Of a stretch of 64,000 nt of DNA, positions 52,736-64,000 are shown piece by piece. A program made the translations under genes and the position numbers. The DNA comes from Zygnema cylindricum (lineage: Eukaryota; Streptophyta; Zygnematophyceae; Zygnematales; Zygnemataceae), in contig JBBHKE010001401.1 of the NCBI GenBank assembly GCA_037447655.1, forward strand, positions 1 through 64,000, written 5' to 3'. Each line of letters starts with the position of its first letter. Position 1 is the stretch's first letter. The notes below the pieces were generated by a model, which ran no database searches, was not told the origin of the DNA, and saw nothing but the letters and a program-made list of their open reading frames with translations.

Positions 52736-55700
52736 TCAACGCCAAGTGGATCCTCCTAATGTGATCACATCTTCGCCAAAAGAATCTTTCAGCGGCCTGC
52801 TGCTCGTATCTTCTTTTTTATCCTTGCCGCTGACATCACCGTATAGCTCTTTCAACTTCTGTAGATTTGCTCCTCCAGCTGGAGAGCGAGACGGCCGAGG
52901 CTCTTCTGATACCCGGAGACTTCTGTCACCATCTCGAGATTCTCGACCACCTTCTCTCAAACGTTCGCGGCTATCATCCCTATGGTCTCGATCACCTGCT
53001 CTTCCTCTGTCTGTGTGCCTGCTCCTGTGCTCCCGATCCCGACCTCTATCCCGATCCAGATCCTCTCGGTCACGATCACGATCACGATCACGACTCCTGC
53101 GAGATCCCCTGTCATAGTCCTTAGCCCCATCCCTCTCATAGCCATGACGGCTGTCCCTATCATAGTCACGACCCCTATCACGATTCCTATCTCTATCCCG
53201 ATCCCTGTCCCGGTCACGTCCACGATCCCGAGATCGAGAGCGCTCGCGACTGCGATCTTTTTGGCGGTCTCTGTCTTGGTCACGATAACGATCTCTACTT
53301 CGGTCCAGTTCATCCCTGCCTCTATCTGAATCACGATCTCGATCTCTGCTACGGCCAAGATCACGACCACCATTACCGTCCCTGCCTTTTTCCAGATCCA
53401 ACGACCTGTCCCTCTCGCGATCACGGCCTCTGTCTCCTTCTCGGCCTCTGTCTGATTCCCGAGGTCGGTCAGATCCATTGCGCACAGGATCCCTGGCTGC
53501 AGTTAGTCCCCGTCGCACAGGAGACGAATCCCTGGTAGCTGCACGGTGAGGAGCACGCTGCCCAAATGCAACTGAAAGGGCAGCCTTCACAGAAGGGGGC
53601 CGTCGGGCACCGTCACCATCGGCTCCAAGGCGGCTTGCAGACGCAGCCACTCCAGACGGTTGAGTCGCGAGGTTGAGGCCCTCCAGCTGAGCTGTCAGCT
53701 GACGCATGACTGGTACAGGGATTCTTGGAAAAAGGGAATCAAAGTAGTACTGCAAATGTGATTTTAAGAATGAAGTTAGCCATGTTCTCCAAGCAAGGAA
53801 GGGAAACAAGAGGTTAACAGGGAAAGAGTGAGGTCTCGCGTACTTAAAAGTACAGCTCCATAGAAGTAGGGTAACAGACAAGCACTGTAAATTTTAACAA
53901 AGACATGTTCATGGCGTGATAGCGTTGAAATGGTTGTTGTAAACCTGCTGCTATAAACTTAATCCATTTCAGAATTAGCAGACTATCGACACCAACTTTG
54001 CTGGAACCAGACAATTTCTGTGACACAGATTGTGGTAAAATGCTTGATTTCTTCAATTAAACTCAATTTTAGCAAATGAAATGGAAATGCAGAATGCAAA
54101 ACCGCTGGGACAAGCACAGCTCGGTTCAAATAATCAGGACATAAAGAAAAGACATTCTCTCAGTTTAAAAGGTTCAAAAAACAAAGCAACCTTCAAGGAA
54201 AGAATGCCATACCTACCTGGCCTAGTAACAAATCTCTGATGTATATCCCCATGGTGGTCATCTTTCCATTTGATCCGGGAGCAAACTCCTGCAATTCAGA
54301 TAGAGACAAGGACGAAACGATTGAATAAAACTGCTCACTTCACAAGATCACAGGGTGAGACAGAGAAGACTGACATCCCAATCTATGTCGCGACCTGTTC
54401 TGTAAGCCAAACATGACCCTACTCCAACCTTGTAAACGCTTAACCCGTTTAGGTTTGTCATCCGGCTTGACAGATGTGCCACAGTTTAACTAACAATTGA
54501 GAGCTGTGATAAAGAGAACCTTTACTCTACAAGACCAGCCCTGTGGTAAGCCTGGAGTAATCAGGTCAAAAATGTAAAGATGGGCCTCCTTTAGGTCAGG
54601 GCTAGGCACAGAGTACGCAAGCTGAGTAAGGATTCTGAGAAGCACAGCTCTCAGATGCTCTTCGAGGCATAGCCCTTGGCCGAGATGCTCTTCCTAGAAA
54701 ACTTACAAGGCCCTTGTGCAGTGTATAGGCCGCAAGCTTAGCCCCAGCGCATCCGCTCATCACCGTGGCACCGCCAAGGGCCCAATGCGGCACCCATGGA
54801 ACTGGACATAGACTTCACTTCCACATTCGTTCTCCTACCAGCAGCCGAGACACCAATGTGGACGATTTCGAAAGTCAGGCAGAGTGCCATATCAGACTAT
54901 TGGTACGAAATGCCATCAATATAAAACAATCCAGCACCCCAAGACCTGCAGAGAGGAGTTTTGAGCACCTGACCCTGTAGCAAGGAAGTCCAAGGGCCAA
55001 GCACATGTATGTAGTATGGACAATTGAAGAGTCATCAATGCCAGCCATAAATGTCCACCTCACACAACTGCCAGCCCAAAAACGACATTTCCCAGCAGAA
55101 TGCCACCTAGCATTTTTCCGACCGCCTCATATAGAGCCTTCCAAACAGTACTTAAGGTTGGCTGACTGTCTTTCATTGAACCAACAAATACCTGTCAACC
55201 TGGTCCTATAGACAAGGAGTCGCAACTCCTTTACCATAATATTGGAGGCAATTCAGGAAAACCACTACTTAAATTGAGGTAACAATAATGACTCCCACAC
55301 TTGATACACTTTCGTGCAATTAAAACCATCTTGAGTAAACATGTACCTCCTCGTCCTGGAGATAGGGCTCAAACCAATCCCATAGAATCTTCGGGTCGGC
55401 CAAGTAACGCAAAAAGAGAAATCCAAGCTGCAACATACACAAACGCCTGGCTGTGAATAAAAGCTGCAAAAATCATGTAGACGCCATCAGCCAATATTTG
55501 CTTAGAGCCAGCAAACACAGGCCGAGTCAATAACAAGAACAAGCAATTAAAGCCCTGTGTTTCCCACATATACTAAAGTCTTCGATTTACCAACAGCCAG
55601 CTCCATATATTGACAGGCCCGAACCTACAACGCCAACTTTGAAAAGGGATGCATCAATTTCTCAGGCAAAGCACCTACCGCGCGGATGTAAGGCGAATCT

Positions 55701-56152
55701 TCATGATCAAGCAGCCCTCGGACCTGTTTGCCATCAAGATTCAAAGTGAACAGTTTATACAGAAGGCAAAAGGCAGTCGAAGGTCCGCGACAGTTTCCTG
55801 TCATCCAAGGTTCAACATGGTCTACATGTTCATATATTTCGTCCACCACCTCCTCATAAGTCTTTATTCGGTACAGCTCTTTAAAATAATCCTGCAGCAA
55901 ACAATGTGATGGTGTAAGGTTCAATGATCGAGGAAAGCTTAAGATAAAACTCCAAAGCCATGAAACAAGAACTCCACCAGGGTGTAAACAAAGTAATAAG
56001 ATTTCCAAGGACACACCCAAAGGACAAATATAGAAGACAGAAGATATCGAAAAATTCCACATAATACTCACAGAATTGACAATGTTCATGCACAGGACTC
56101 GCTCCAAAACTGAGTCGATGGGTTTTCCACACGTCTTAAACTCTAACGCCAT
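52736..56152 (-). CDS. PRP38: Pre-mRNA-splicing factor 38 (PRP38, SRL1/PRP38B type), complete
   Basis: PRP38 acts in the U4/U6.U5 tri-snRNP and is needed to activate the spliceosome. Five coding exons on the minus strand, all phase 0 with GT-AG borders: 56072-56152, 55679-55891, 55347-55427, 54217-54288, 52736-53749. This gives 486 residues. The PRP38 domain fills the first ~160: FKTCGKPIDSVLERVLCMNI, YFKELYRIKTYEEVVDEIYE, HVEPWMTGNCRGPSTAFCLL, LADPKILWDWFEPYL, EFAPGSNGKMTTMGIYIRDL and YYFDSLFPRIPVPVMRQL. The last exon continues into about 200 residues of Arg-Asp/Arg-Ser repeats (RDRDRDRDRNRDRGRDY type) and a conserved-looking tail LKELYGDVSG. The ATG at 56152 matches the family start. A TTTTTTTAG 20 bases upstream hints at a 5' UTR intron. 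Confidence 0.95.
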
Positions 56153-56615
56153 CTTCAAACACTTGGAGACCAAAGTTTTCCTAAAAAAATGCCCGTAAAT
56201 AGCAGCAGAACATTGTTATTAACTGTGCTTTAAAATGTTACTAGTACCGGGAGTGCCGATAATGAAAAAGAGCAAAGCAAATTTGACTGCGATGCGAAAA
56301 TCCAAAAAAGTTTGAACACAATCTTTCCCTCCGTGTCTTTCACTCGAATCGGAAAGGACGCGGTATGTATGAGCTGAAGAGTCAAAAAGCTTTTACAGCT
56401 TTACTTCATAAAACGCAATATCAGTATATCACCCATTTCTTTTTAAAAGTGCGAACGTTTCGTACGATTATCGCACTAATCCAGCATACTGCCATGAGCT
56501 TTCGAGTTTCGTAGATTCGCCCATGTGACCTTCAAATTTTCGAAATCTCTTCGCCTTCAGTCGGTCAGCGGGCCATTGTTAGTAACCCTAGCATTGTTCA
56601 AGGCAACGAAGAGCC
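56153..56615. promoter_or_regulatory. Bidirectional promoter region of PRP38 and GAMMACAL
   Basis: 463 bases lie between two divergent start codons. It must contain both 5' UTRs (and perhaps a short PRP38 5' UTR intron) and the promoters. I see no clear TATA box, as is common for housekeeping genes. Confidence 0.6.
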
Positions 56616-57413
56616 ATGGCTTTTGTCCTGCAGAGAAGATCTGTGACGCTCAGCCGCTGTATTCTCCACCTGGCTGGGTCTCATGTATCTTCTCCTGCAG
56701 TTCTTGGGCGCGATGTATGTCCGTTGGGAATTTCTAAAGCTCTCGGAATTGTCCAGAGAGAAGTGAGAGGCTTTTCCACTTATTCCGAAAATGCTGCTGC
56801 AAAAGAGCTTTACAACAGACACAGAAGTTTAATGGCTTTAAACCACAAAGTTCCTGATGTGGCAGTAGACGCCTGGATAGCTCCTAATGCGACTCTTATT
56901 GGCGATGTTGTCGTTGAAGATCGTTCTGTGGTATGGTATTCTGCTGTTTTAAGAGGTGATATGAACTCTATTCGTGTGGGACCTTACTCAAATATTGGAG
57001 AGAAGACTGTCGTGCATGCTGCCGAAACTTCCCCTACTGGTCTCTCAGCTGAAACGATTATCGGCAAGTATGTGACGATTGGGTCCAATTGCAGTCTGAG
57101 GTCATGCAACATAGATGATGAGGTGGTTATTGGACACAGATGTGTGGTTATGGAAGGCTCCATTGTTGAAAAACATGCAGTTCTTGGAGATGGCTCTATT
57201 GTTCCCCCGGGACGCCGCATTCCTGGAGGTGAACTGTGGTCTGGATCGCCTGCTCGCTTCGTTCGCCGACTTTCTGGAGATGAAACTGCTGAAATTGTGA
57301 AGCTGGCTGAGGGTGTATCTAAGCTTGCAGACGAGCATGCAGGGGAGTTTCTACCATATACAACCGCTTACATTGAAGCAGAGAAGCTGAAAAAGGCATT
57401 GGTTTCATCATAA
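56616..57413 (+). CDS. GAMMACAL: Gamma-carbonic anhydrase-like protein of mitochondrial complex I
   Basis: 265 residues in a single exon. Plant gamma-CA and gamma-CAL proteins form a trimer on the matrix side of complex I. The N-terminal ~65 residues are rich in Arg/Ser and lack acidic clusters, as in a mitochondrial presequence. The left-handed beta-helix follows: VAVDAWIAPNATLIGDVVVE, VWYSAVLRGDMNSIRVGPYS, NIGEKTVVHAAE, GKYVTIGSNCSLRSCNID, VIGHRCVVMEGSIVEKHAVL. The family tail is PPGRRIPGGELWSGSPARFV and EFLPYTTAYIEAEKLKKAL. Active gamma-CAs have three zinc His; here only the one in VVHAAE is clear and GSNCSL replaces the usual GH-x-x-x-H segment. So this is the CAL type and probably not an active carbonic anhydrase. 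Confidence 0.93.
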   Translation: MAFVLQRRSVTLSRCILHLAGSHVSSPAVLGRDVCPLGISKALGIVQREVRGFSTYSENAAAKELYNRHRSLMALNHKVPDVAVDAWIAPNATLIGDVVVEDRSVVWYSAVLRGDMNSIRVGPYSNIGEKTVVHAAETSPTGLSAETIIGKYVTIGSNCSLRSCNIDDEVVIGHRCVVMEGSIVEKHAVLGDGSIVPPGRRIPGGELWSGSPARFVRRLSGDETAEIVKLAEGVSKLADEHAGEFLPYTTAYIEAEKLKKALVSS

Positions 57414-58823
57414 TGAATTGTGAGTGAAGACATGTCACATCGAAAGCAATTATAGAGCTTTTGATCGGAGGTGCGCACTGAAGGAAACGTGGTAAAGTTT
57501 GCAACAGTTATATCAGAAACTAGGTCACATTCAGGGGAACTACATGGAATGTCTGTGTAAAGCAGCTGCAAGAACTTATTTCACTTAATCAGGGAGGATC
57601 AACAGGCGTGTTCTGCCCTATTGCAAGTCTGAATTGATGGCGGATAGCACTTATTGTCTACGTTTGGTACAAGGTTGTTAAGTACCTTTGAGAGTCTGTT
57701 CTGATCAAAATCTTACTCTTTAGTTAGATTTGTACTGCATTGGAGCATTTATTAACCAAGTGTTCATTTTTTTTTTTTTGGCCCCAACGTCACATTGTGT
57801 TGTTGTCTTTGCTGAAGCAACATTTGCTTGATCCTTGTAGAAAAACTATTTTTTTTTTACTTCAGACTTCTTGCTGACTTCTTGCTTGCAAAGTTGGATG
57901 GCTTTGACTGAACAAAGCTGAATGCATACGGGCATACGGATCCTGATTTGCAGTTTTGGGAACCAAGCTTAAATGCTTTCTGGCGTTTTTCCATATGTTG
58001 CACCACTAACCTCCCTCCATGGACATGGACTGTGTTAGACATGGTTGTCAGAATTTGTGGTCACGATTTTTATTCCAAGGCAGTTCCCTGAGGATGGTCT
58101 GTTTGTTGTGCTGCTACTACAGCAATGATTAGGTCTCAGAGCTTTTTTTTGTACTCTATCGTTGGTACTTTATTATGGTTTGCGTCAGGACACTGGTGGA
58201 TTTATTGTTTTTCTCTGCTATCTTAATAAATTGGTTGTGTCTGAATGTTTTATTTGAGGCCTGGAAGTCTCATTACCAATATTCTTTTGAATGGTTGTTC
58301 TTTGGTATTTATATGGATCATAGTTATTGAAATATGCCATAAAGCTGGATGGAAAATTGTACATACAAGTTTAAAAATGTTAGTGGTAAAGTTTCCCCTC
58401 ATATTAGAAGATGCTCATAAACATTGTCACATATTACTACTCTCTCGGTTTTAGCTAAGGACATGTACTTGGATCTCTACAGGTCGCGATTGCAAAACTG
58501 CTTATTCTTGTTTGGTAATCACAGAGAATACCTCTATGCTTTAAAAGTGAATTATGGTAACCAATGGCGCAACAACTATAACCTTCAGCCTAACTTTTTC
58601 AGAAAAATAAATTAGGCAAGCTGAGGGAAGAGAATTCACTAGCCACTTCAGCTAAGCCCTGTCAAAACTATTGAATAGGAAATTTGACAAGCCACCGGGA
58701 TATCTTCTTGGTACCCTGGAGCCTTGCTTCGTCGATTAATTGTACATTTGCAGACTGCGTAATAGTACTTCTCCCATGTTTCCTTCCACTTGTTTCCTTC
58801 CTTTAAACTGACTCATCCTTTTA
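57414..58823. other. Intergenic region between two convergent genes
   Basis: 3' UTR of GAMMACAL and downstream sequence of the O-fucosyltransferase gene. T-rich runs near 57768-57780 and 57848-57860. No coding region recognised. Confidence 0.6.
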
Positions 58824-61800
58824 TCATCTTCTATTGATAGTTCTCGTGACCCCTTTCACACTTTCAAAACTTTCATTTTCAAGTTGGAAGGATGTTTTCA
58901 GTTCAATGCTACTTTTCTCGGCCTGGCGAGCCTCTTGGCCTGATTCCACCTTGCTGAACATGTTTGAGTCAGACTTTCTTAGAGTGAGCCCACTTCCTGA
59001 AAGAGACGTAAGTTCTTCCTCTTGTTTCTCACCATTTTCGGAAACGACATCACTATCTGAGCAAATGCATTCTTGGGGATTCTGTCACCAAAAAATACAC
59101 ATGAGTCAGCTATACCATCGTTGTTTGCAAGATAATATATGTCCGGACTTTTAATGTCTCAAAGTATCTAACAACTAGTGAACGCTATTTCAATACGCCG
59201 CATGCATAATAACATGTAATGGTCATCATAAAGTAACACCAACAGTACATGAATGTTCACCTGAAAAAAATTATCCTCCTCTTTTGGTCGGCCCGGTACA
59301 ACAGAGCGGAGTTGTGGACCGCCTAGTCTGTCTTTATGGGCCTTCACAACTTGAGAACACAGCTTCTTCCAAGTTTTGGTACCGTTTTCATACGCATCAA
59401 AAAGCTCCACCAGACGCTTGCGATTTGGTATGATTGTTCTCCGATAGCCAAGATATCTGTTGATTAATGAAACAGGTAAGTGCAACGTAACTGCAACTTG
59501 TGTGGAAAGATATAATGTCGTCATCAAGTGAACAAACAAATAGACGCGAAAGGTAAGGAAAAAGATACACATTCGTCATCAAGAGGATGAATGGGCATTT
59601 TCTGTGGACCTCACGCGAAAGTCTCTCACCTGCGGTGGCCTTCCACCAATCGCGCCATATTGCCATGGAATGTTGAAAGAAAAACATCCGCAGCAACAGA
59701 TACCATGTAATCCAATGCAGCCAATTGAGATGAATGGTTTTGAAAAGGAGCGAGCTCCTCTGGTGTCACGAGCATCTCCTTGCGTAGCTTCACAAATTGA
59801 AAATGGGAAAGCAAGGTTTGTCAGAGAAGAGCAATACTACACCACAATTTATACCAAAATAGCAAGCATGCACAAAACACAGCTACTTTGAAGGGTTAAT
59901 CGTAGTACTAATATCTCTTTATATTACACATAGGAGGCGGGGGAGAAGAGATAACATACATATAACATGAGATCTCATTGAACTACAACAAGCAATGGTA
60001 AAACTGTAAACCCATCCAATCATTCCATCGATCATGGTGATATTTAAATCACAATTCAACAACGTCAAGACTGCATATCAGAATAAGCGCCCCCCCAAAA
60101 AAAAACCCTGTTCTACAAGAAATGTCAAAGGAGAGAATATCCAAAAAAGAAACGGAATCAGTTTTACGCATCCAAATTCCAATAACACACTCTTACCTAC
60201 GAACCAATTAAGAATGGATTCAAGTTGTCAACTGCCATGCATCATTCAACTTGGTTTTTCCATTAAACTTTACTGCTACAACTGAATCAGGCCTGTAAAA
60301 TCGCAAAAACGGACAATAAACATACAATCTTAAGTTCAACATGAATATACAGCCAACAAGAGGACAACAAAGGCTATTTAATAGACAGCGGTAGTTAATA
60401 ACAAGTTTATAAGGATTTAACCATTAAAAATGTCAAAGTGGATTGAAAATGAAGCAGGACATGGAGACTATGATCTCATTGACACCTTGACACACGTAAA
60501 AGTTCAAAAGTATGCTCACATTTAGTTTGCTCATTTTACTTAGTGCTCTTAAAGTAAGAACGAAGAACGTGATTATTAGTGTGAAGCAAGGTGATCGCAT
60601 ACAAAGCACATACAAACACGACATGGACTAGCCTTCGTCATGCTAAAATCTTTCAAATTCCCGTCAAAGTTTTCAACAGAAAGCGGAGTTTAAATGACAT
60701 AAGATTCAGACGGTTTGGAAAATGATAGTCCAACAGTCAACATGCAACATTCTACAGAGAGGGCCAACAATCTGCAGTTTTATCCATCCGAACCTTCCTA
60801 AACCAAGAAGTAAAACCAGATTTCCAATACAAAAACATGAAAAGGGAACAGAAACATACACTGAAATAGCAATCAAACAATTTTGCTGTTTTCGCAACGG
60901 CATTTAAGCGACGCGTTACTTCATGTAAAGTGCAGTGCAACTTATACCTCATTCAAAAGCGCCAAATTGAATCATGACATTTGCCAACCATTGCCTTTAT
61001 TTAGCGTCAAACCTGCCATATAAATTCAGTGAACTTCTTGTGCGGTTTTCATTTTGCACGTTTTTTACTGAATGTACCCTAGGATTCCGTTAAATACTCG
61101 TGGTTTGCTACCGTGCATATGAACAATGTCTTCACATGGACAAGGGCATCCAGCCACATGCTTAGAGACCACCTTACCTTTGCCTTCTAACCCCTTCAAA
61201 AAACTGTAGATTGTAATAAAGCTCGCAGTTACAACTGCCATTTGCTACACAGTATCTCAGTGTGCAACTATAAGTTACAGGATTCTTTCAAGCAGATTGT
61301 CCTTCAAAAGATAGCCTACAGGGCCTAAAGCCAGGACCATATGCTTCATAAGTCTGATAGAGATAATCAGGAAAAGATCTGCTTTAACACTTACTGTATT
61401 TGGAAAAACCGAAAGAAGCCGAGCAAGCCTCCTCTTGCCTCCATAAATTTTTCCTGATGCAATGTACAATTGGGTGGTCTTGTTGTATCCCAAGGCTCTC
61501 AGCATAAGTCCAACTTCTTCCGGCGTAAGAGGGCAGTCTCCTGCACGTCTCCTCCGTACCCCATCAATGTTCTTCTCCCTCCAACGCGCAGTTCGGTAAC
61601 TGTTGAAGGCAATGAAGTATGTTAGTCACCTCCCTGCCCAGCGTAACCAATTCGTGAGTGCTATGCCTTGCATCAAATGATTGAGCACCTAAAACTTTTA
61701 AGCTCCTGTTGCTTCAAGGATACCATCACTCACCGGAGACGAGTAAGTTTTAACTCCTCGACTTCTGTGCAGCCATGCGAGCAGCCTGTAAATGCAAGCA

Positions 61801-63787
61801 TGTCCATTTCATAACGGAGATGGAGAGCAATGAAAGGCCCTTGCTTATGAAGTCGGCGGATGATTCGCTGGCCAAGCTTGCGAAGTGGTTTTGTGAACTG
61901 TAGCGCATGGTATTGCACCCGGCATCGCAGTCTTTGTACAGACTTGGGCACATCTGGAGGGTTATTTGCAAGTCGGGAATCCGTCTGGTAAAGTCGGATC
62001 ACCTACAGACCATCACACCAAGCCACCACCTTTTATTCTGAAATCATTTTGTGAGCCAGTGATACGACTTGATTGGTATGCACCCGAAGGATGCTTAAAT
62101 CATGAGCTCCAAATGTATTCAGTAGATACATAAACAAGGCACATCACCAGATTTTTCGCCTGCATTCTTGAGTTTTGACGGTAAAAAGACTGCTCGAGTA
62201 ATTGGCAACAAATCTCTTACCTCATGCTTCTTAAGAAGAGGGAGTAGTACTTTTGTGTAGTATCCAACATCAGACCAGCTCACAGGGTCCATGGTATACA
62301 CGTTATGAATCGTTAAGTGGGAGTATTCAGGAGGCAAATACTCGACAACAGGAATTTCATCCTTCAGGGACTCCAAAAAATGTGGCAAATCGAACACATC
62401 TCCAAATTCACTGCCAGTGGGTGTCAAATCAACAGTTAATAGTTTTTCCAATTTGAATGAAATGGCAAAGCTTCAAAACATTTCAGGCGAAACAACTGGG
62501 CCCAAAAGCTTTTTACCTTTGATCAGCCCAAAAGGATGTTTTATCCAATTCAGGAATGACCATGGTTGCATTGATAAGGCGTGTGACGGCTACCATGTCG
62601 CAAATCTGCAGTCAAAAAAATCTGACAATTACTGGTAAACGTTTGACTTGTTGTATAGGCCGAGCTAGAAGAGTCATATGGTGTAACGAGCAGGACTTAT
62701 CCTCAATCAAAATTTGCTTAAAAAATGCTAGACTGTCTATCCCAACGTGCTTCGAGTCTTCGAAAAACAAAATTGAAGCCGTTACAAACTTCAAAAACAG
62801 GTCTTTGGCTGATTGTCATAAACCGTCCATGGAGAATGCACTACTTACCGCTGCTCGCATTTGGTTCAAACCACCGTTTGAGCGAACCAGGAGGTATCCA
62901 TTTGTACGCTCAGGTGGTGCTGCATGCACACGCCAAGAAATTCAGATAATGCTCCTCAACATTGAAGTTTCAATTTGGAAAAGAAAAAAATTCCTATTGC
63001 ACCAGCCAACACGAACGAAAGACAACAACACCAAGACCTGGTGATAACTGCTATTGCCAGGATAACACAATGCTTGCAGCAATACAAGTCACCCTCTTGC
63101 ATGTGCAGAAGAAAGTGGATGAAAGTAGAGTCACAAGCATAGTGCAACCGGAAAACATTGTAAAATCACACGAAACATTCACAGATGAGATTATTTGGGC
63201 CTTGTGTTATATGCAGACATACTTGTTTAACCACTATCTACAAGCAGGTACTGTCAATCTAGTTTTTATGCACATACATGGCCAGTTTGCAGGCCTCATT
63301 GCACATTTGTTCACTGGATCATTTATCAAACCCTCGTCCTCTTCAGTATCATCCTGCAACCACACACCCCATGTTACCACTGGTGCACACAAAAGAGTGT
63401 CATCAACAATGGAGGAAACTTCTCCTTGACGGTGTTTATTCTACAAGGAAAATAAAGAATTGCCAAAATTGAATAAAAATCTTTAAAGAAGATGAAGACT
63501 GGGACAACTAGATACTGGGATGGAAACAAGCACATCAACTATTAATCAAAAAAGATAAAATATGACTAGCTGAATTCCAAAAAGTCACTCTTAATTACTA
63601 CCCAAGAAAGAAACTCTTGACTACTTACTAAGTTTATAAGTGCACTTAGGTCTGGTAGAGCAGAGACGATTGAAGTGCCATTTGTTGATGCAAACAAGTC
63701 AGATTTATTTCCATGAACTGGAAGAGACAAGTTTTCAGGCAGGATCTGGGCAGTAGCATCTGGAATGTCAAGAGGTTTTTGTTTGAC
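58824..63787 (-). CDS. Plant O-fucosyltransferase family protein (5' exons outside window)
   Basis: GDP-fucose protein O-fucosyltransferase-like protein (DUF246/GT106 group), expected to act in the Golgi as a type II membrane enzyme; its N-terminal anchor lies beyond the window. Ten exons on the minus strand with matching phases: 63629-63787, 63278-63353, 62849-62919, 62517-62605, 62221-62410, 61734-62002, 61395-61599, 59630-59787, 59261-59456, 58824-59081, giving 556 residues. Family text: [64 protein letters not shown]-like [89 protein letters not shown] and NPQECICSD. The usual catalytic-region residues (HLRYEMDM) are present. The C-terminal ~75 residues are Ser/Glu-rich and not family-conserved. 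The longest intron is 59788-61394. The acceptor near 63787 is the upstream limit seen. Confidence 0.92.
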
Positions 63788-64000
63788 CTGCAGACAAGTA
63801 TAAAATCAAGGAACAAACCATCAATAGCATGGTTAACAACATAGCAAACGGCTTGGAGCTGCTCTTTCCTTATGAATATTATGTCAGCGTGTCAGAATGT
63901 CGCCAGGTTAGCAAATTTCTTTCACTCCTTGTGGATTACATAGGCTTGTCGTGAGAAGCCCGTGCTTACAAAACAATGTTATAAATAAAAGGTACCACTT
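63788..64000 (-). other. Intron of the O-fucosyltransferase gene
   Basis: Sequence upstream of the acceptor TCTGCAG at 63788-63794. No exon is recognised before the window ends. Confidence 0.65.

Noticed and set aside
52957-53478. Open frame of 173 codons (Ile/Val/Thr/Glu-rich) overlapping PRP38
   Set aside because: It is a shifted-frame shadow of the Arg-Asp repeat codons of the real gene.
57414-58823. Short frames of 60-70 codons downstream of GAMMACAL as genes
   Set aside because: They have no conserved content and are of the length expected by chance in AT-rich DNA.

Overview
The window is nuclear DNA of a land plant. It holds parts or all of four conserved plant genes with GT-AG introns, and between them a dense block of nested Ty1/copia LTR retrotransposons. 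A seed-free lineage (moss, liverwort, hornwort, lycophyte or fern) is my inference. It rests on the unusual copia primer sites and on a LINE that carries a C-terminal restriction-like endonuclease, not on a marker gene. Element letters A-H below are labels of mine.

Left edge, 1-2,000 (+): the 3' end of the mismatch-repair endonuclease gene PMS1. Two exons carry the ACR and CPHGRP metal-site motifs, but a long Glu/Lys/Arg-rich insert, tandem copies of a 3' splice site and polypurine/polypyrimidine tracts hide them. From 2,790 to 3,400 lies the decayed 3' end of a LINE.

Retrotransposon block, about 4,640-47,709. Element A (minus) spans 5,009-16,990 and is followed by a second truncated gag copy at 4,640-5,008. 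Element B (plus, 9,479-15,891) sits inside the gag of A. Next come two tandem ~730-bp repeat units (17,255-18,472, the second continuing at 45,877-46,083 and 47,710-47,800). Element E (plus, 18,473-45,876) landed in the second unit. Element C (minus, 18,600-39,632) lies in the 5' LTR of E. Element F (plus, 24,470-39,015) lies in the 5' LTR of C. Element H (plus, 24,952-29,450) lies in the 5' LTR of F, and element D (plus, 32,446-38,339) in the 3' LTR of F. Element G (plus, 46,084-47,709) is cut by a 10-N assembly gap. Five-base target duplications, exact or with one mismatch, flank B, C, D, E, F, G and H, so the nesting order is secure. H is the youngest by LTR identity and encodes only Gag plus pol debris.

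Shared architecture. In every family the gag ATG lies inside the LTR, 20-60 bases before its end. The primer-binding site follows at once, inside the gag reading frame. It matches the anticodon arm of initiator tRNA-Met, the half-tRNA priming known from Drosophila copia. Most LTRs also carry an antisense tRNA-like module, a GTAC-rich inverted repeat, a TATA box and two small leader hairpins whose arms change together between families.

Right part, 48,950-64,000: a LINE with a C2HC finger, RT and restriction-like endonuclease (+); PRP38-type splicing factor (minus, 5 coding exons, complete); a single-exon mitochondrial gamma-carbonic-anhydrase-like gene (+), head-to-head with PRP38; and a plant O-fucosyltransferase gene (minus, 10 exons in view, 5' end beyond the window).
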